Below the pieces are notes generated by a model. It was given only the letters and a program-made list of their open reading frames with translations, was not told the origin of the DNA and did not search any database. The position numbers and the translations under genes are program-made. From positions 992,001 through 1,056,000 of the forward strand of contig CAWIPO010000008.1 of assembly GCA_963838095.1 (NCBI GenBank): a DNA stretch of 64,000 bases, written 5' to 3'. Positions 61,016 through 64,000 of this stretch are shown one piece after another. How positions within the stretch are numbered: position 1 is the stretch's first letter; each line of letters begins with the position of its first letter. Source of the DNA: CAWCGU01 sp963838095. GTDB taxonomy: Bacteria; Actinomycetota; Thermoleophilia; Solirubrobacterales; 70-9.

Positions 61016-61795
61016 GTGCCACGGCACCTGGGGCCCATCGTTCGTTCGCGCGCGCTGCGCAGGCTGCGCGCCCATCGACAGCGTCCGGCGCGCGCCCTAG
61101 CCGATGCTGTCAGGCGCGCCGGCTCGAGTCCGCCAACTGCACAACGCGAATGGGCCGCCGCAATCGAGGCTCGGCGTGCGGAGCTTCTGTCCTCGGATCA
61201 GGTGCTCGAGACGCCGCTGAGCGAGTACACCGGCGAGACGGGCGACCAGGAGGTCGAGAGCAGGGCCGTCGCCGAGATCTGTCGCGCCGACAGCAAGCCC
61301 GAGGCCGCTTGCAGGCTGCTGCTCGCGATCGTGCACGAACTGCGTCCGGAGAGGGCGCTCGAGCTCGGAAGCGGGCTCGGGATCTCGACCGCCTACCAGG
61401 CGGCGGGCATGGAGCCGGCGGGTACCGGGACGCTGCTCAGCATCGAGGCTTCAGAGGCGCGCGCTCGAATCGCCCGCGAGACACTCGACTCGGTCGGGCT
61501 TGCGAGCCGGGCCGAGGTCCGTCACGGCCGCTTCGCCGACTTGCTCCCAGCCGCCCTCCAGCTGCTGGCGCCGCTCGAGTACGCGTTCGTCGACGGCCAC
61601 CACGAGGAGGAGGCGACGCTTCGCTACTGGGGGCTGTTGCAACCGCACCTGGGAGACGAAGCGATCGTGCTCCTCGACGACATTCGCTGGTCGGAGGGAA
61701 TGACGAGCGCGTGGGAGGCGATCGCCGGCGATCCCGCCGTGGACATCGCCCTCGATTTGAACGGAATCGGCGCCTGCGTGCTTGGTGGCGACTGA
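61016..61795 (+). CDS. SAM-dependent O-methyltransferase family protein
   Basis: 259 residues. Rossmann core LRPERALELGSGLGISTAYQA (about 110-130), LLSIEASEARARIAR, EYAFVDGHHEEEATLRYW (about 190) with the His-His typical of class I small-molecule O-methyltransferases, and LDDIRWSEGM. Substrate unknown. GTG start 14 bp after the peptidase. Confidence 0.82.
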   Translation: MPRHLGPIVRSRALRRLRAHRQRPARALADAVRRAGSSPPTAQREWAAAIEARRAELLSSDQVLETPLSEYTGETGDQEVESRAVAEICRADSKPEAACRLLLAIVHELRPERALELGSGLGISTAYQAAGMEPAGTGTLLSIEASEARARIARETLDSVGLASRAEVRHGRFADLLPAALQLLAPLEYAFVDGHHEEEATLRYWGLLQPHLGDEAIVLLDDIRWSEGMTSAWEAIAGDPAVDIALDLNGIGACVLGGD

Positions 61796-61796
61796 G

Positions 61797-62981
61797 CTAC
61801 GGGCTGCCGCCGCTGAACTCCGTGAACGCGCTCCAGACGGGCTTGGCGCGCCCGTTCTCGGCCAGCAGCCCGGCCGAGAGGCAGAACGGGGAAGTGCACC
61901 CGTCCACGTACTGCGGGGGGTCGCGCCAGTCGAACCAGAGGATGCCGGCGACGTTCCACGACGTTCGGTCACGAAGCCGTGTGAACGCCGTCCGCAAGTG
62001 CTCGGCCTGGCCGTCCGGCCCTTTCAGGAGCGGTCCCTCCGATGGGTCGGCCGACCCCCAGCCGATCTCGGTGATCCAGATCGGGGTGTCGCCGTCGCCA
62101 CGGCTGCGCATCACCGTGCGCACGCGTCGAAGCTGGTAGGCAATCCCTCGCAGGTTCGGCGCGTAGGGGTGCAATGCGACGGCGTCGAAGTGGCGCTCGA
62201 TTCCGCTCACCCGGTAGAGGCGATCGAGGTAGCGCCAGGCGATCAGGCGTTGATCCCCGCCCCCGAACGGCGTCCCGAACAGCCCAGCCAGCAGCACCTC
62301 CGCGGCGGGGTCCTTCGAGGAGATCGCCAGGCTGCTTAGCCGGACCAGCTTCGCGTACTCCCTCGCATCGGGGTGATCGGGCTTCCAGTAGGTGGGCGAG
62401 CTGGGCTCGTTCCACACCTGCCAGCGGGTGATCGGCGTGTATGGCGGAGGCCCGACCGGGGGGACGTCGATCGGGTCGGTCGGGTCCGGCGGCTCCGGGT
62501 CCGGCAGCGGCGGGACCCGCGAGGTCCAGAACGTGCCATCAGGGCCATAACGCTCGACCGCTGCGCCGACGAAGCGCTGCCACGCATCGCGTGCGTCAGC
62601 CGATTCGAGCGGCGGCCTGCGGCGACAGTCCGCCTCGCTCAGCTTCCCGCACGTCACCGTCCAGGGAGGCGAGCCGTAGAGAATCGGCAGCACCTGCACT
62701 CCGGCCCGCGCCGTGTGCGACACGATGCGGTCGAAGCCACGCCAGGTGAACCCCCCGGTCCGATTCGGCTGCACGTGCGGCCAGCTGAGCACGACCCGAA
62801 GCACGTCGACGCCGCCGTCGCCCATGCGCTGGTAGTCGGAGGTCGGCGGCTCTTCGAGGATTGAGACGCCGTAGATGGGGTCGGACTGGGCGCGGGCGGG
62901 GGTGGCTAGCAGCGCCAACGCCAGAATGGTCGTGAGCGCTAAGGAACGGCAAGCACTAAGAGGAGAGACCCCCGCCGGCAT
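61797..62981 (-). CDS. Secreted glycoside hydrolase (clan A, GH5/GH39-like)
   Basis: 394 residues: signal peptide (about 1-31, cut after ATPARA), TIM-barrel with acid/base Glu in WQVWNEPSSPTYW (about 190) and nucleophile Glu in PIWITEIGWGS (about 300). A Pro-rich loop lies at about 158-178. Hydrolyses an unidentified glycan outside the cell. Ends 1 bp from the convergent methyltransferase gene. Confidence 0.88.
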   Translation of the reverse strand: MPAGVSPLSACRSLALTTILALALLATPARAQSDPIYGVSILEEPPTSDYQRMGDGGVDVLRVVLSWPHVQPNRTGGFTWRGFDRIVSHTARAGVQVLPILYGSPPWTVTCGKLSEADCRRRPPLESADARDAWQRFVGAAVERYGPDGTFWTSRVPPLPDPEPPDPTDPIDVPPVGPPPYTPITRWQVWNEPSSPTYWKPDHPDAREYAKLVRLSSLAISSKDPAAEVLLAGLFGTPFGGGDQRLIAWRYLDRLYRVSGIERHFDAVALHPYAPNLRGIAYQLRRVRTVMRSRGDGDTPIWITEIGWGSADPSEGPLLKGPDGQAEHLRTAFTRLRDRTSWNVAGILWFDWRDPPQYVDGCTSPFCLSAGLLAENGRAKPVWSAFTEFSGGSP

Positions 62982-63037
62982 CGGAGAAAAGGCTAGTGAT
63001 CGGGTCCCCAGCGGGCTTCAGTTCCGACGCTGCCTGC

Positions 63038-64000
63038 CTACTCCCACTCAATAGTCGACGGCGGCTTCGACGAGATATCCAGCGCCACCCGGTTCACGTG
63101 TGGGATCTCGTTGATGATCCGCGAGGAGACCCGTTCCAGGAGGTCGTATGGGAGACGCGCCCAGTCCGCGGTCATCGCATCCTCGGAGGTGACGGCGCGG
63201 ATCACGACCGGGTACGCGTAGGTGCGCTCGTCGCCCTGCACGCCAACCGAGCGGACGATCGGCAGGACGCAGAAGGACTGCCACAGCCGCTGGTACAGCC
63301 CCGCCGCCCGAACCTCTTCCTGCAGGATCGCGTCGGCCTCACGGAGGATCTCGAGCCGCTCGGCCGTGACCTCGCCGCCGACGATCCGGATCGCGAGCCC
63401 GGGGCCCGGAAACGGCTGCCGCCAGACGAAGCGCTCGGGCAACCCGAGCTCGGTGCCGACCGCGCGGACCTCATCCTTGAACAGCATCCGGAGCGGCTCG
63501 ACCAACTCGAGGTCGAGGTCTTCGGGCAGGCCTCCGACGTTGTGGTGGGACTTGATCGTCGCGGCGCCGGTTCCGCCTCCCGACTCGATCACATCCGAGT
63601 ACAAGGTTCCCTGGACGAGATAGGCGGCGTTCGAGAGCTCGCGCGCCTGCTGCTCGAAGACGCGGATGAACTCCTCGCCGATGATCATCCGCTTCTGCTC
63701 GGGCTCGGTGATGCCCGCCAGGCGCCCGAGGAAGCGCTCGCGAGCGTCGACCGTGATCAGCGGGATGCCGAGGTGGCCCCGGAACGCTTCGGCCACCTGC
63801 TCGATCTCTCCCTTTCGCATCAGTCCGTGGTCGACCAGCACGCAGGTGAGCTGGTCCCCCACGGCCCGGTGAACGAGCACGGCCGCTGTCGCCGAGTCGA
63901 CCCCGCCGGAGAGGCCGCAGATAACGGCGCCGTCACCCACCTGGGCGCGGACTAGCTCCACCTGACGCTCGATCACCGAGGCCGGCGTCCACTCCTGCTC
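63038..64000 (-). CDS. guaA: GMP synthase (glutamine-hydrolysing), C-terminal part
   Basis: 321 codons run in frame to the right edge, so the amidotransferase half lies outside. PP-loop GLSGGVDSATAAVLVHRAVG, LYSDVIESGGGTGAATIKSHHNV, LVEPLRMLFKDEVR, RQPFPGPGLAIRIVG, and the dimerisation end DISSKPPSTIEWE are diagnostic. Converts XMP to GMP. Ends 56 bp before the glycoside hydrolase start on the same strand. Confidence 0.96.
   Translation of the reverse strand, partial: EQEWTPASVIERQVELVRAQVGDGAVICGLSGGVDSATAAVLVHRAVGDQLTCVLVDHGLMRKGEIEQVAEAFRGHLGIPLITVDARERFLGRLAGITEPEQKRMIIGEEFIRVFEQQARELSNAAYLVQGTLYSDVIESGGGTGAATIKSHHNVGGLPEDLDLELVEPLRMLFKDEVRAVGTELGLPERFVWRQPFPGPGLAIRIVGGEVTAERLEILREADAILQEEVRAAGLYQRLWQSFCVLPIVRSVGVQGDERTYAYPVVIRAVTSEDAMTADWARLPYDLLERVSSRIINEIPHVNRVALDISSKPPSTIEWE

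Noticed and set aside
1..64000. Very many long open frames opposite or out of frame with the genes listed
   Set aside because: In DNA of this GC content stop codons are rare in several frames. These frames have Arg/Pro/Ala/Ser-rich low-complexity products, lie across better-supported genes and show no family motifs.

Overview
The window looks like chromosomal DNA from a high-GC (roughly two-thirds G+C or more by eye) actinobacterium. Codon bias, frequent GTG/TTG starts, a Prx6-type peroxiredoxin, an actinobacterial-style c-di-AMP riboswitch and the heme-copper oxidase layout all fit. I lean towards class Thermoleophilia (Solirubrobacter-like), but that is inference from gene content, not a tree. 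There is no phage, plasmid, CRISPR array or complete insertion sequence.

1-12 kb, nitrogen and one-carbon block. The minus strand holds a glutamine synthetase of the GlnT/GmaS type, a class II amidotransferase cut by the left edge, a divergent FolD, NAD-dependent formate dehydrogenase, a class I amidotransferase, small membrane proteins and an Amt ammonium transporter. A GntR/UTRA regulator and a GAF-PucR regulator are divergent. The glutamine synthetase and formate dehydrogenase promoters share an identical 16-bp box at identical distance from identical -10 hexamers, which ties the two transcripts into one likely regulon. A membrane sensor-like protein coupled to a cation/proton antiporter follows.

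12-28 kb, housekeeping and acyl-CoA metabolism. Two tRNA genes flank a small gene, beside a broken HTH gene. Next come DUF1015 (two frameshifts), a PduO-type cobalamin adenosyltransferase, OsmC, SDR, NUDIX, peroxiredoxin, and a plus-strand beta-oxidation set (thiolase, aminotransferase, acyl-CoA dehydrogenase, enoyl-CoA hydratase, cupin, hydroxyacyl-CoA dehydrogenase). A metallo-beta-lactamase-fold protein and thioredoxin reductase (one frameshift) lie on the minus strand.

28-45 kb, respiratory region. One plus-strand operon encodes homologues of oxidase subunits II and I, heme A synthase, heme O synthase (one frameshift) and two small membrane proteins. Its subunit I homologue has lost five of the six cofactor histidines and the Tyr, and its subunit II homologue has lost the CuA cysteines. 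A second, minus-strand operon encodes a canonical aa3-type oxidase (subunits II, I and III) with a UspA-like gene inserted between I and III. A diheme cytochrome c lipoprotein, desaturase, methyltransferase and glycosyltransferase lie between or beside them. The cofactor-stripped oxidase pair, co-encoded with heme A synthesis and a few kilobases from a normal oxidase, is the most striking feature of the window.

45-64 kb, envelope and information genes. An ABC-2 exporter, infA, enoyl-CoA hydratase, HIT protein, CCA-adding-type enzyme, alanine racemase, Nnr, GlmS, GlmM, S9 and L13 are followed by a c-di-AMP riboswitch controlling an M23 peptidase, then an O-methyltransferase, a secreted glycoside hydrolase and GuaA (cut by the right edge).

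Two themes cross regions. First, a 72-108 bp repeat occurs three times (about 18.9, 27.1 and 53.5 kb). Each copy carries a short open frame ending at or next to the start codon of an unrelated downstream gene, and a perfect hairpin touches or overlaps that start. Second, single-base frameshifts break otherwise intact conserved genes (DUF1015 twice, trxB, ctaB). This looks like sequencing or assembly error more than decay, so those genes are reported as single loci.
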